A stretch of DNA of 64,000 bases from Flavobacteriales bacterium UBA7666. GTDB lineage: Bacteria; Bacteroidota; Bacteroidia; Flavobacteriales_D; Crocinitomicaceae. Positions within the stretch are counted from its first letter, which is position 1. The number at the start of each line of letters is the position of its first letter. The notes beneath the pieces were generated by a model. The model worked only from the letters and a program-made list of their open reading frames with translations, ran no database searches and had not been told where the DNA came from. Made by a program: the position numbers and the translations under genes. Shown here in pieces: positions 1 through 7,880 of the stretch. Location of the stretch: the NCBI GenBank assembly GCA_002483265.1, contig DLHO01000026.1, positions 72,453 through 136,452 on the forward strand. Reading direction: 5' to 3'.

Positions 1-2
1 CT

Positions 3-305
3 CCTTCCGGTGAAATAGAACTCTTCTTAAGATATAATGAGTTGCATATTGGAAGACCATGGAGAAAAGATTTTAAATTGTGTTCGTTGAAAATAGGACA
101 AGCCGTTGAAATTCTAATTAATGGAAAATTGGATTTTACTATGACTGGTAGAAGGGAACGGAGTTATTCCGAGTTTGATTACATCATTCATTATTTGGGA
201 GATGTTCAGACTATTGAATTTGTAGCAGAGAACAAGTTGGAAATGATGCGGGAGATACCGTGGAAAACCACAAAAAAGATAGATTTAAGAAAAGCTTTTT
301 ACTAA
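3..305 (+). CDS. Hypothetical protein, 5'-truncated by the window edge
   Basis: Only the last 100 codons are visible, and the reading frame is open back to base 3, so the gene starts outside the window. A TTG at 42 could serve as a start, but the open frame before it argues for a truncated longer protein. The tail is mixed alpha/beta in look, rich in Lys, Arg and Glu, with no signal peptide, membrane segment or motif I recognise. It ends 12 bases before the next gene on the same strand, so the two may be co-transcribed. No function is assigned. Confidence 0.6.
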   Translation, partial: PSGEIELFLRYNELHIGRPWRKDFKLCSLKIGQAVEILINGKLDFTMTGRRERSYSEFDYIIHYLGDVQTIEFVAENKLEMMREIPWKTTKKIDLRKAFY

Positions 306-317
306 AAGTAAATCAGA

Positions 318-869
318 ATGAACGAACTGACACTGAATACAGAAAGATTGATCCTGAAGGAATTGGATTTAAAAGACCTTCATGACATTCATGCGCTTCA
401 TTCTTTGCCTGAAACAGACGAATTCAATACCATGGGAATTCCTGAGAGTATTAAGGTTACAGAGCAGTTATTGGCAGATTGGATCGGAATGCAGGAGCTT
501 GAGCCACGGAGCCGCTACACGTTTAAAATTGAATCCGACAATCAGTTCATTGGAATAATTGGCTTGAAGAACCTGGGAATACCCAATTACAGGTCCGGAG
601 AAGTTTGGTACAAACTCCACAAGGATTTCTGGAACAAAGGTTATGGCACCGAAGCCTTAAAATGCATATTGGAATTTTGCTTTTCAGAATTGAATCTTCA
701 TCGGGTTGAAGCGGGTTGTGCCGTTGAAAACATCGGTTCAATCAAAGTTCTTGAAAAAGCAGGGATGATCCGGGAAGGTAGAAAAAGAAAGAAATTGCCT
801 ATTCGTGGAGAATGGGTAGATAATTACTTCTATGCTATTTTGGAAGAAGATTTTCAACTTGGATCGTGA
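318..869 (+). CDS. GNAT-family N-acetyltransferase (RimJ/RimL-like)
   Basis: 183 residues, a normal length for a single GNAT domain. The opening TERLILKEL (residues 8-16) is the usual first strand of RimJ/RimL-type acetyltransferases. The acetyl-CoA pyrophosphate loop is seen as FWNKGYGTEAL (about 104-114), and the late AVENIGSIKVLEKAGM segment (about 135-150) is the family's typical alpha4 region. It should transfer acetyl from acetyl-CoA to an amine, in the cytosol. The substrate could be a ribosomal protein N-terminus, a small molecule or a drug and cannot be told from sequence. The ATG at 318 follows the previous stop by 12 bases. Confidence 0.9.
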   Translation: MNELTLNTERLILKELDLKDLHDIHALHSLPETDEFNTMGIPESIKVTEQLLADWIGMQELEPRSRYTFKIESDNQFIGIIGLKNLGIPNYRSGEVWYKLHKDFWNKGYGTEALKCILEFCFSELNLHRVEAGCAVENIGSIKVLEKAGMIREGRKRKKLPIRGEWVDNYFYAILEEDFQLGS

Positions 870-901
870 TCTTTTTTCTTAAGTTCGTTAAAACTTTATA
901 G

Positions 902-1498
902 ATGATAAAAATTGGCTTCAAGATCGTTCTACTGAGTGTTTTTTTATTCGGATGTGTTCAACAGAATGAAGAAAATCAGAATTCACAGGATATTTCATTG
1001 GATGAAAAATTGCTTGAGGTACCAGAAATAATTGAGATTTTTTTTGAGATAAAAACGGAGGATCCCGACTATTTGAAATCGTTTCCGGATGGAATTATTC
1101 CATGGATTTCTATTGAAGATGCGAATAAAGAGGTTTCTCAGCTTATTGGAAAAGACGAAACCGTTCTAAAAGAGAATTTGGTTGATTTGACAATTGATTA
1201 TCCACTTGAAAACCCGGTTACCGTTGAATTGAAATCAGATAAAAAATCTGGATTTACAAGATCCGAATTGATCTTAAAGATTCAGAATGAATATCAACGT
1301 ATTTATAAGGAAGAAGAAGCATCTGCAAAAGAAAAAACAATGCCGATTGAAAAACGGGAAGGTTTGGTTAATCGGAATGCCACAAATGGCAAATACGGGA
1401 TTTGGGGACATGATCTGGGGGATTTGGATTTGTCTGAAATAATTGTTCATAGAAAACCCGGTAAGAAAACGCGATTGGAATTGTATGTTGAGAGTTAA
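902..1498 (+). CDS. Putative lipoprotein, unknown function
   Basis: 198 residues. A basic start (MIKIGFK), a hydrophobic stretch and a lipobox-like LFGC (Cys at about residue 18) predict lipid attachment and a periplasmic or outer-membrane location. After the Cys comes an Asn/Glu/Gln-rich linker, then a charged domain with no family I recognise. The short C-terminal end has no membrane segment. It lies 32 bases after the acetyltransferase gene on the same strand. Prediction of export is fairly secure; function is unknown. Confidence 0.75.
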   Translation: MIKIGFKIVLLSVFLFGCVQQNEENQNSQDISLDEKLLEVPEIIEIFFEIKTEDPDYLKSFPDGIIPWISIEDANKEVSQLIGKDETVLKENLVDLTIDYPLENPVTVELKSDKKSGFTRSELILKIQNEYQRIYKEEEASAKEKTMPIEKREGLVNRNATNGKYGIWGHDLGDLDLSEIIVHRKPGKKTRLELYVES

Positions 1499-1597
1499 AT
1501 TCTTCGACTAGCAAATTCGTTTTCTGCCAGTAAATGAAATTCCAACCAAAACCAAATTGTTGCATTTCATTCGAATAATAGCTAGTTTAATCCGGTA

Positions 1598-2422
1598 ATG
1601 AGCAATATATCCTTTCCTCATCCAAATAAGCTTCTGGTCATAGAACCATTGGATTATCAGAATGCCTATGATTTTCATAGTGCGCACCGGCATGATTACT
1701 TTGAGATCATTTTGGTGAAGCAAGGAGACGGGCATCAATTCATTGATTTTACCCCAACAGGATTGAGGGCAGAAGAAGTGTATACCGTTTACCCCGGACA
1801 AATTCATTTGTTAAATCGCAATACAGCTCAAGGATTATTGATTCAGTTTCACAAGAATATCTTTGATTTCATCTTTCCAATCAAGCACCATCACCTGTAT
1901 TTTCAAAATCCTCAGATTCACCTGAATTCAGAGTCATTTGCACACGTTTATGCACTTACGAATCGGATTTTTGAATTATGTCAGGTTCCGGATTTGAATC
2001 ATTTGTCCATTCACAAGGCATACAGTTATTTGGAAATCATTCTCATTACACTGATAGAAAACAGCAATCACTTAGTTGAACTGGACGATAGCAATTTTGT
2101 CAGTAAATTCCTTTCCCTCCTCAGTGAACACGCAAAGGAGAAAAGAAAGGTCTCTGATTATGCCGAAATGATGAATTACAGCACCGATAAACTGACTTCT
2201 TTATGCAAAAAGTGTTTGGGAAAAGCACCACTCAAATTAATTCATGAAGAACTGCTCATAGAGATCAGACGGATGATGGTGGTGAGTGATCTATCTTTAA
2301 AAGAGATCGCTTACGAGCTAAACTTCGACAATACTGCCAATTTCAGTGCGTTTATCAAAAACGCTACCGGATTCACTCCGAAGGAATTACAAGAGTCCTT
2401 GCAGTTTAATCAACATCAATAG
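1598..2422 (+). CDS. AraC-family transcriptional regulator with cupin N-domain
   Basis: 274 residues. Residues about 27-90 form a cupin-like effector domain, with HSAHRHDYFEIILV followed by a YPGQIHLL strand. Residues about 185-268 carry the AraC double helix-turn-helix, with SLKEIAYELNFDNTANFSAFIK and the closing GFTPKEL. It should bind DNA as a ligand-responsive activator, with the ligand read by the cupin. No obvious target is divergent from it; the next gene (2527) faces the same way and has its own -7 element. A second regulator of the same layout lies at 29397-30269. Confidence 0.92.
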   Translation: MSNISFPHPNKLLVIEPLDYQNAYDFHSAHRHDYFEIILVKQGDGHQFIDFTPTGLRAEEVYTVYPGQIHLLNRNTAQGLLIQFHKNIFDFIFPIKHHHLYFQNPQIHLNSESFAHVYALTNRIFELCQVPDLNHLSIHKAYSYLEIILITLIENSNHLVELDDSNFVSKFLSLLSEHAKEKRKVSDYAEMMNYSTDKLTSLCKKCLGKAPLKLIHEELLIEIRRMMVVSDLSLKEIAYELNFDNTANFSAFIKNATGFTPKELQESLQFNQHQ

Positions 2423-2491
2423 GAAGAGTTCATGCTTTAAATTCATAACTCTTTACGGCTTTTTCATAATAATAATTGATAATGAAGCACT

Positions 2492-2499
2492 TAACTTTG
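2492..2499 (+). promoter_or_regulatory. Bacteroidota -7 promoter element
   Basis: TAACTTTG matches the TAnnTTTG -7 consensus of Bacteroidota vegetative sigma factor and lies 27 bases before the ATG at 2527. A TTG at 2476-2478 is closer than the usual 19-base spacing, so the -33 part is poor. Confidence 0.5.
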
Positions 2500-2526
2500 C
2501 TGTAATCACTTATAAATGATCTTACT

Positions 2527-3426
2527 ATGAAAACGATGAAACACAAATTATTCCTGTTTGCATTTGCAGTGATACCACTCACAGGAAATACGCAGATAAT
2601 GAATCTCGATTTTGAGACCTGGATTAATCCGGTGGATTCCACGACCCTTTTCAATAACCGTCCCGATAGTTGGCTCTTACTGACTCCGGGTCTTACAGAA
2701 CCTTCTGACTTTGGTTTGTTTTACCATTCACCCGCAACAGATGCTCAAAACGGAAATTATGCTTTGAAGCTAAGTACCTGGTATTATTATACGAAAGATC
2801 AGGCGATTCTGTCGCAACCTTACACTTCACGTCTAAGCGCTCTAAAAGGATTTTACAAATACGAGGAAAACAGCATTGATGATGGAACGGATACCGTTGC
2901 AGATGTGGCACAAATCTCCGTGTTTATGACCAAATGGAATTCTGGAACCATGCACAGAGATACTATTGGAACGGGGATTTTGGATTTAAATGCAGCAGCT
3001 AGTTACACCTTGTTTACCACTAATATTTCGTACATAAATTCAATAATTATTCCTGATTCGATCCATATTTTAATAGATCCGTCTTTAGTGAGAAGAGGTC
3101 CGAATAGTGGGAATTACATCTCCATGGATGATGGAATAAGTTCCTTTTTGACTGTCGACAATTTATCCTTAATAGATGAAAATGTAGCAGGGATGAATGA
3201 ACTTTCAAAGACATTCAAGGTATATCCCAACCCGGCAGAAGATTTATTGACGATCGAAAACTTCAAAGGTCAGATAGCGCTGAGCGACCTCAATGGAAAA
3301 TTGATCCGTGAGCTTTACCTGGAAAGCAATCAGGCTTTATCATTGGATCAATTAGATGCCGGAATTTATTTGCTTCAGCTGAATAATGAGAATCACATCC
3401 AAAATGTTAGAATAGTAAAAAAGTAA
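2527..3426 (+). CDS. Type IX secretion-sorted exported protein
   Basis: 299 residues. A signal peptide (KHKLFLFAFAVIPLTGNTQ) is followed at once by NLDFETW, a common opening of Bacteroidota surface proteins with a carbohydrate-binding-like jelly-roll. The last 75 residues are a type A T9SS sorting domain: KVYPNPAEDLLTIEN, then ALSDLNGKLI, and an ending GIYLLQL...NVRIVKK. It is therefore expected to cross the outer membrane by the T9SS and be cleaved or anchored at the surface. The ligand or enzymatic role is not visible. The start may be 2527 or the ATG at 2536. A strong terminator follows at 3473-3507. Confidence 0.9.
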   Translation: MKTMKHKLFLFAFAVIPLTGNTQIMNLDFETWINPVDSTTLFNNRPDSWLLLTPGLTEPSDFGLFYHSPATDAQNGNYALKLSTWYYYTKDQAILSQPYTSRLSALKGFYKYEENSIDDGTDTVADVAQISVFMTKWNSGTMHRDTIGTGILDLNAAASYTLFTTNISYINSIIIPDSIHILIDPSLVRRGPNSGNYISMDDGISSFLTVDNLSLIDENVAGMNELSKTFKVYPNPAEDLLTIENFKGQIALSDLNGKLIRELYLESNQALSLDQLDAGIYLLQLNNENHIQNVRIVKK

Positions 3427-3472
3427 AACTTTTTCATAAGTTCATAGTTTAGGTGTTAAACGTTTGAATGCA

Positions 3473-3507
3473 AAAGGATATGGATGTCGAATCTGTATCC
3501 TTTTTTT
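3473..3507 (+). terminator. Rho-independent terminator after the T9SS protein gene
   Basis: A 13-bp stem (3473-3485 with 3491-3503, two G-T wobbles), a 5-base loop and seven T residues (3501-3507). It lies 46 bases after the stop at 3426 and before the next gene at 3543. Confidence 0.85.
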
Positions 3508-3542
3508 GGGTTATATTCGTCTGGTCAATCTAAATTGGCAAG

Positions 3543-4169
3543 ATGAAAAAAGTACTGTTATTCTTGATTTTAAGTCCTCTGATTGCTTCTGCACAAGGAA
3601 AAACCGAAGTTGTCAATCTGGAGACTAACCAAATTCCAAAAAGCATAAGCTATTCAGGAAATATCAAAACTGCTGTCCGTTGGACGGATAATGCCGGAGA
3701 TAACATCGTCATTACCACTGAAACCGGTGATAAGAAAAGCATATCAGGTGATTCGGAAGATTACAGAGATGCGGCTTTATACGCCTACCACTTTTTGGTT
3801 TTTGGAGATAGTGTCCGCCAAACATGGAAAGTCACAGATTTTATCAAAGAATGTCCCTTCGATATTGAAGCAAATTTCATCAAAAACACCTTTCAGGTTA
3901 CGGATCTGAACAAGGATGGAGTAAGTGAAGTTTGGTTAATGTACATTGTAACGTGCACAAGTGATGTGAGCCCTGTGGATATGAAAATAATCATGTATCA
4001 GGGAATACAAAAATATGCCATGCGCGGTCATACAAAAGTGAAAGCTTCCCAGGATGAATTTATGGGAGGAGATTATCAATTTGACAAAGCATTCAATGAG
4101 GCTCCGTCTGAATTCAGGGATTTCGCAAAGAAATTGTGGAAAGCACACCTCATGGAAAAGTGGTATTGA
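3543..4169 (+). CDS. Exported protein resembling the M949_RS01915 surface polysaccharide family
   Basis: 208 residues with a clean signal peptide (MKKVLLFLILSPLIASAQG). The middle holds AYHFLV, a VTDLNKDGVSEVWLMY stretch that looks like an FG-GAP/EF-hand-type Asp-rich turn, then CTSDVSPVDMKIIMY and KYAMRG. From memory this order of motifs resembles the Bacteroidota family linked to LPS phenotype in Riemerella (M949_RS01915); I cannot check this. It should act in the periplasm or envelope. It is 12 bases upstream of the lipoprotein gene at 4182, and the two are probably one transcript. Confidence 0.6.
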   Translation: MKKVLLFLILSPLIASAQGKTEVVNLETNQIPKSISYSGNIKTAVRWTDNAGDNIVITTETGDKKSISGDSEDYRDAALYAYHFLVFGDSVRQTWKVTDFIKECPFDIEANFIKNTFQVTDLNKDGVSEVWLMYIVTCTSDVSPVDMKIIMYQGIQKYAMRGHTKVKASQDEFMGGDYQFDKAFNEAPSEFRDFAKKLWKAHLMEKWY

Positions 4170-4181
4170 ATTAGCAGCAAG

Positions 4182-4844
4182 ATGAATAGAGGAACAAGCC
4201 TTTTAGTTATTGGATTATTCCTGTTTTCCTGTAATTCTAATAATGGAAATAAAACCGAAGCAACGGAAGAAAATAAAACAGCTGCTCCACTAAAAGTAGA
4301 AAAAGAGATCCATTTACCGGATGAGTTGAAAGCAGATGAAACTGATGATGATCCATACTATCATTATCACACGATCCTAAAAAAGGAGTTTAATGATTCT
4401 GTTCTGGCAAATTTTTCAAGCCTGAAATCGAAAGATCGGTTTACATTTTATATGCCTGCCGGAAATATCGATAGTACAGAATCTGTAGTCCGAATTTATA
4501 CGCATGAAGGTAATTTGATCTACGAGAAGAAATTTGGAACTCATGAACTGATTAACGGATACGATCTCGAGTTCATAAAGAATGAAACCCAAATGCAAAA
4601 GTATGTACTGAAGCAGGCAAATGGTGTTTTGGATAAGTCTTCTTTTACTGATTTGGATCGGGTTGAAGAGTATGGGATTATCGCTCAATCACAACCGGAG
4701 GATTTTGAGAGTTACGACACGTACGTTGAATGCAAGAAAGAAAAAAGACCACTCTTTTGCATTGGACTTACAGAAGAAGATATCACATATATTGGCTTTT
4801 CAAAAAAACAAAACAAAGTACTGGATATCATTTATTGCTGTTAG
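4182..4844 (+). CDS. Putative lipoprotein, unknown function
   Basis: 220 residues. Lipobox LFSC (Cys about residue 17) after a short hydrophobic stretch, then an Asn/Lys/Glu-rich low-complexity linker to about residue 45. The rest is a soluble domain with acidic and aromatic residues and a Cys pair at the very end (YCC). No family recognised. It lies immediately behind the exported protein at 3543, which suggests a shared envelope role. The protein should be tethered to a membrane and face the periplasm. Confidence 0.75.
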   Translation: MNRGTSLLVIGLFLFSCNSNNGNKTEATEENKTAAPLKVEKEIHLPDELKADETDDDPYYHYHTILKKEFNDSVLANFSSLKSKDRFTFYMPAGNIDSTESVVRIYTHEGNLIYEKKFGTHELINGYDLEFIKNETQMQKYVLKQANGVLDKSSFTDLDRVEEYGIIAQSQPEDFESYDTYVECKKEKRPLFCIGLTEEDITYIGFSKKQNKVLDIIYCC

Positions 4845-4948
4845 CTAAATGGTTCTTGAAAATAGAGTGAAATTAACTCAAAATATCTTCCTTTTTTCTT
4901 TAAGAGGAAAAAGTAAATTTCCTATTTTGTCGTATAAATCAATTCAAG

Positions 4949-5425
4949 ATGAAAAAGATTGTATTAATGATGATTGGCCTGGGGATAACTTTAGCAGGTC
5001 ATTCACAAGTTAGTTCAAATACTAAAACTCAAAGCAAGATGAAGTTAAATGCAGGAATAGTTACCGATAAAATAGCAGATACAAAAGCCTTCTATATGGA
5101 GAAATTAGGTTTCGGAGTGACTTTTGAAAACGAGTTTTATTTATTATTGCACACTCCTGATAAAAGTGCAGAAATCAGTTTTTTACTTCCAAATCATCCC
5201 AGTCAGCAAGCGCTGTTTCAAAAACAATTTACCGGACAAGGAATGTATCTGACTATTGAAGTAGATGACGTTGATAAAGTTTACCAGGAACTAAAGAAGA
5301 AAAAAATCGAAATAAAGATTGAACTTCGCGATGAACCTTGGGGAGACCGACATTTTGCTATTCAGGATCCAAATGGAATTGGGATTGATATCGTTGAATA
5401 TGCACCTCAGGAAACAGAGAAATAG
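4949..5425 (+). CDS. VOC-superfamily (glyoxalase/bleomycin-resistance fold) protein with signal peptide
   Basis: 158 residues. Residues about 33-155 form one VOC module: KLNAGIVTDKIADTKAFYMEKLGF at the front and the typical closing FAIQDPNGIGIDIVEY. What is odd is the first 20 residues, MKKIVLMMIGLGITLAGHSQ, a textbook Sec signal peptide, whereas VOC proteins are usually cytosolic. An internal ATG (5040, giving MKLNAGIV) would give a leaderless cytosolic form. The fold binds metals or small ligands; substrate is unknown. It is followed by a doubtful small ORF and a convergent GlxA-type regulator. Confidence 0.85.
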   Translation: MKKIVLMMIGLGITLAGHSQVSSNTKTQSKMKLNAGIVTDKIADTKAFYMEKLGFGVTFENEFYLLLHTPDKSAEISFLLPNHPSQQALFQKQFTGQGMYLTIEVDDVDKVYQELKKKKIEIKIELRDEPWGDRHFAIQDPNGIGIDIVEYAPQETEK

Positions 5426-5487
5426 CGGGATAAGAAGAAATTAGTTTTGCCGATTATTTAGGGTTTGGCGTATTCTGTGTTTGTTTC

Positions 5488-5670
5488 TTGATTTCGTTAC
5501 TGGCTTTGATGGGAGGATTCGTTTGGGGCTTTATGCTCTACATCTTTATGGCCATTCGAATTGGTGGACTGGTGATTTTGATTATGAACCTGAAAACAGC
5601 AACTGCCGCAGCCAAACATTTGAAATATAAAGAGCACTCGATTGATGATTTGCTCGATTCGAAAATGTAA
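5488..5670 (+). CDS. Doubtful small membrane protein
   Basis: The frame is open from 5434 to a stop at 5668-5670 and encodes two hydrophobic stretches (LISLLALMGGFVWGFMLYIF and RIGGLVILIM) followed by a basic and acidic tail. There is no ATG before the first hydrophobic segment, only TTG at 5488 or other weak starts. It could be a small membrane protein or a remnant of one. It lies between the VOC gene and the convergent regulator gene. Confidence 0.35.
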   Translation: MISLLALMGGFVWGFMLYIFMAIRIGGLVILIMNLKTATAAAKHLKYKEHSIDDLLDSKM

Positions 5671-5681
5671 AACCGGGATAA

Positions 5682-6665
5682 TTAAAAAAATACTCCATCC
5701 TTATTGTATCTTCCTTTGTATTCTATTGGTGACATCCCTGTGAATTTCCGGAAAACTTCACGGAAAGCTTTTACATCCGAATAGCCAACCTCATACATGA
5801 TTTCATTCACTGTTTTGCGGCTGATTTCTAACGCTTTTTTTGCAGATTCAATTTTTACACGCTGCACATATTCGATAGGAGTATTACCTGTTGCTTTGAT
5901 AAATCTGCGATCGAAATTCCTTCTGCCTACTGAAAATTTGGAAGACAATTCCTCCATGGAAATTTTTTCCTGCAGGTTCTCCTCCATATAGGTTTGAACC
6001 TCTTTTATAATTTCATCATTGTGTTGTTTCTGACCCCTGAAAATAGCAAATGTGGATTGGCTTTTTCGATCGGGCTCTATTTGGAAAACTTTGGAGCAGA
6101 AAATAGCAGTTTCCCGGTCAAAATATTTTTCAATTAAATAGATAATCAAATTGAGAAAAGAATAGGCGCCACCATTGGTGTAGATTCCATGCTCGTCTGT
6201 AATCAATTGATCTGTTTGTAAATTTACCTTTGGAAATAAGTTTCTGAAGTTTTCTGCAGCGCTCCAATGTGTTGAACAACTTTTTCCATCTAATAATCCG
6301 GAAGAAGCCAATAGAAATGCGCCTGTGCAAATGCTTGCTACCTCGGCACCTTCCTTATACTGTTTCTCGATCCATGGGATAAGTTCCTGATTATTCGCTA
6401 ATGCTTCTCTGTAATTATGATTCAAAGAAGGAATAACGATCAGATTCGTTTTTGAGATAGATGTTACAGAAGTATGTGGTTTCACTGAAAATAAACCATC
6501 GTAAAAATCTACCTGATCGGAAAGTCCAGCCAACTCAACTTTGAATAGCGTTTCATTTCCTCTTTCTTTCCAGTAAGCATTCGCCCTTGAGAATAGTTTG
6601 TAAGTGCCGACAATACTGCTTAGGTTATTTTCTCCGGCAGGAACTAAGATCGTCAAATGCTTCAT
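5682..6665 (-). CDS. GlxA-family AraC-type transcriptional regulator (DJ-1/PfpI + HTH)
   Basis: 327 residues. The first about 190 residues are a DJ-1/PfpI-like glutamine-amidotransferase domain with the nucleophile elbow SICTGAFLLASSGLLDG (Cys about 117), which in GlxA-type regulators is a ligand-sensing, non-catalytic domain. Residues about 225-320 are an AraC double HTH, with RRNFDRRFIKATGNTPIEYVQRVKI and the closing AFREVFRKFTGMSPIEYKGRY. It is divergent from the DinB-like gene at 6801, and both have -7 elements in the 135-base gap between them, so that gene or its own promoter may be its target (inference). Confidence 0.93.
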   Translation of the reverse strand: MKHLTILVPAGENNLSSIVGTYKLFSRANAYWKERGNETLFKVELAGLSDQVDFYDGLFSVKPHTSVTSISKTNLIVIPSLNHNYREALANNQELIPWIEKQYKEGAEVASICTGAFLLASSGLLDGKSCSTHWSAAENFRNLFPKVNLQTDQLITDEHGIYTNGGAYSFLNLIIYLIEKYFDRETAIFCSKVFQIEPDRKSQSTFAIFRGQKQHNDEIIKEVQTYMEENLQEKISMEELSSKFSVGRRNFDRRFIKATGNTPIEYVQRVKIESAKKALEISRKTVNEIMYEVGYSDVKAFREVFRKFTGMSPIEYKGRYNKDGVFF

Positions 6666-6677
6666 TGGATTTTTTTA

Positions 6678-6708
6678 CAAAGGTATGAAATCATCATGTC
6701 CAAATCAA
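6678..6708 (-). promoter_or_regulatory. Promoter of the GlxA-type regulator gene
   Basis: On the minus strand TACCTTTG (6678-6685) fits TAnnTTTG, and a TTG (6706-6708) lies 20 bases upstream, close to the normal Bacteroidota -33/-7 spacing. The start codon is 12 bases further downstream. Confidence 0.6.
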
Positions 6709-6756
6709 CCCGTTAGATTGTCTTTTTTACACCTTTTTTATTCCTGATTAAGACTG

Positions 6757-6764
6757 TAAGTTTG
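6757..6764 (+). promoter_or_regulatory. -7 element of the DinB-like gene
   Basis: TAAGTTTG matches TAnnTTTG, 36 bases before the ATG at 6801. The region about 20 bases upstream is a T run without a clear TTG. It is divergent from the promoter at 6678-6708. Confidence 0.5.
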
Positions 6765-6800
6765 TCGGAGAGAAAGTAATAACAAACTAAAAAAGAAGAA

Positions 6801-7280
6801 ATGAACGCAACTCAGACGATGGTTAAAATGACATTAGACAGATGGTATGGCTCAATCAAAAATTTTGAAACGGCGCTAAACTCCATGACAGACGAGCAAT
6901 TGCAGAAAGAAATTGCTCCAAACAAAAACAGGGGAATCTACTTATTGGGACATTTGATAGCCGTGCATGATGACATGATAGTTTTATTGAACTTTGGAGA
7001 CAAACAATACCCTGAATTGGCTGAGCCTTTTATAAAGTCACCGGACAGAGCAATCAGTGAAATTCCTTCGGCCAAAGAGTTGAGAGCGTATTGGAGTAAA
7101 CAAACGGAACTTCTAACTCAGAAAATCAATAGTTTACAGGCCGATGAATGGTTTCAAAAACATACGGCCGTTTCTGCAGAAGATTTCGAGAAAGAGCCAC
7201 ATCGAAACAAACTAAACATCTTGGTCACCAGAACAACTCATTTGGCTTACCATACCGGACAATTTATTTTGCTTAATTAA
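6801..7280 (+). CDS. DinB-fold protein (DUF1569/DUF664-like)
   Basis: 159 residues. Features of the DinB/YfiT four-helix bundle are seen: a first-helix stretch MVKMTLDRWYGSIKNFETALNS, the GHLIAVHDDM helix (His about 52 and 56) and the last-helix HLAYHTGQFILLN (His about 149 and 153). These three spaced His normally bind a divalent metal. Bacterial members often act as small thiol-dependent transferases or as stress proteins; the reaction is not predictable here. It is divergent from the GlxA-type regulator and followed 78 bases later by the SRPBCC gene. Confidence 0.88.
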   Translation: MNATQTMVKMTLDRWYGSIKNFETALNSMTDEQLQKEIAPNKNRGIYLLGHLIAVHDDMIVLLNFGDKQYPELAEPFIKSPDRAISEIPSAKELRAYWSKQTELLTQKINSLQADEWFQKHTAVSAEDFEKEPHRNKLNILVTRTTHLAYHTGQFILLN

Positions 7281-7310
7281 CCAATTGATTTTAAATCATT
7301 AAGAGGTGTC

Positions 7311-7351
7311 AGGATTTTAAATTATCTAGAATCCTGATGTCTTAAAATCCT
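7311..7351 (+). promoter_or_regulatory. Pair of mutually exclusive hairpins before the SRPBCC gene
   Basis: The arm AGGATTTTAA (7311-7320) is perfectly complementary to 7342-7351. The overlapping arm TCAGGATT (7309-7316) is perfectly complementary to 7330-7337. The two stems share six left-arm bases and cannot form together. The second stem ends six bases before the ATG at 7358. It could be an RNA switch, a terminator remnant or just a palindromic intergenic repeat; there is no T run. Confidence 0.4.
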
Positions 7352-7357
7352 AAAAAC

Positions 7358-7798
7358 ATGGAAAATCAAGATTTCACCTTAACATTAGTCACAGATACGT
7401 CTGCCAAAGTAGCTTTTGATCGAATCAATGAAGTTTCGAAATGGTGGACAGAAAACCTGGAAGGAAATTCGAAGCAAGTGAATGACGAATTCACCGTTCG
7501 TTTTGGAGATGTACATATCACCACTCATAGATTGGTGGAAATGATTCCAAATAAGAAAGTAGTTTGGCTGACAACAAAAAGTGAACTCAATTTTTTAAAG
7601 GACAAAACGGAATGGGAAGGAACAACCATTAGTTTCGATATTTCAGAAAAGGATGGTAAAACACAGATCGTATTTACGCACCATGGTTTGGTTCCAACAA
7701 TTGAGTGTTACACCGATTGTCAGAAAGGCTGGACTTATTACATCGGAAGTTTGTCCAAATTTGTGAACGAAGGAGAAGGAACTCCGGATCTCAAATAG
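7358..7798 (+). CDS. SRPBCC (AHSA1/START-like) domain protein
   Basis: 146 residues. The order LVTDTSAKVAFDRINEVSKWW, VNDEFTVRFGD, HRLVEMIPNKKVVWLTT, WEGTTISFDIS and a final helix QKGWTYYIGSLSKFV is the AHSA1-type (Activator of Hsp90 ATPase homologue 1) version of the SRPBCC ligand-binding fold. Such bacterial proteins are cytosolic, bind hydrophobic ligands and are often found with DinB, DUF1801 and YdeI-type proteins, all of which occur in this window. No catalytic residue is evident. Ligand unknown. Confidence 0.9.
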   Translation: MENQDFTLTLVTDTSAKVAFDRINEVSKWWTENLEGNSKQVNDEFTVRFGDVHITTHRLVEMIPNKKVVWLTTKSELNFLKDKTEWEGTTISFDISEKDGKTQIVFTHHGLVPTIECYTDCQKGWTYYIGSLSKFVNEGEGTPDLK

Positions 7799-7835
7799 CT
7801 TTTTAATTGCAAGTATTCTATATTTATACTTTCAC

Positions 7836-7851
7836 TCCGATAATTATCGGA
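7836..7851. repeat. Perfect 16-bp palindrome TCCGATAATTATCGGA
   Basis: It lies in the 82-base gap between the SRPBCC gene and the gene at 7881, with partly complementary AT-rich flanks on both sides. It resembles other CCCGA...TCGGG palindromes in this window (14265-14280; a decayed version near 62286). It may be a REP-like intergenic palindrome or a hairpin acting as terminator. Confidence 0.55.
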
Positions 7852-7880
7852 ATTGAATAGTATATTTTCAATTATAGAGT

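Noticed and set aside
2429..2455. GAGTT/AACTC hairpin after the AraC gene
   Set aside because: Five pairs with a 16-base loop and no T run are within chance.
4881..4915. Possible terminator after the lipoprotein gene at 4844
   Set aside because: The stem has only about six good pairs with a mismatch and the region is homopolymer-rich, so it is not a convincing hairpin.
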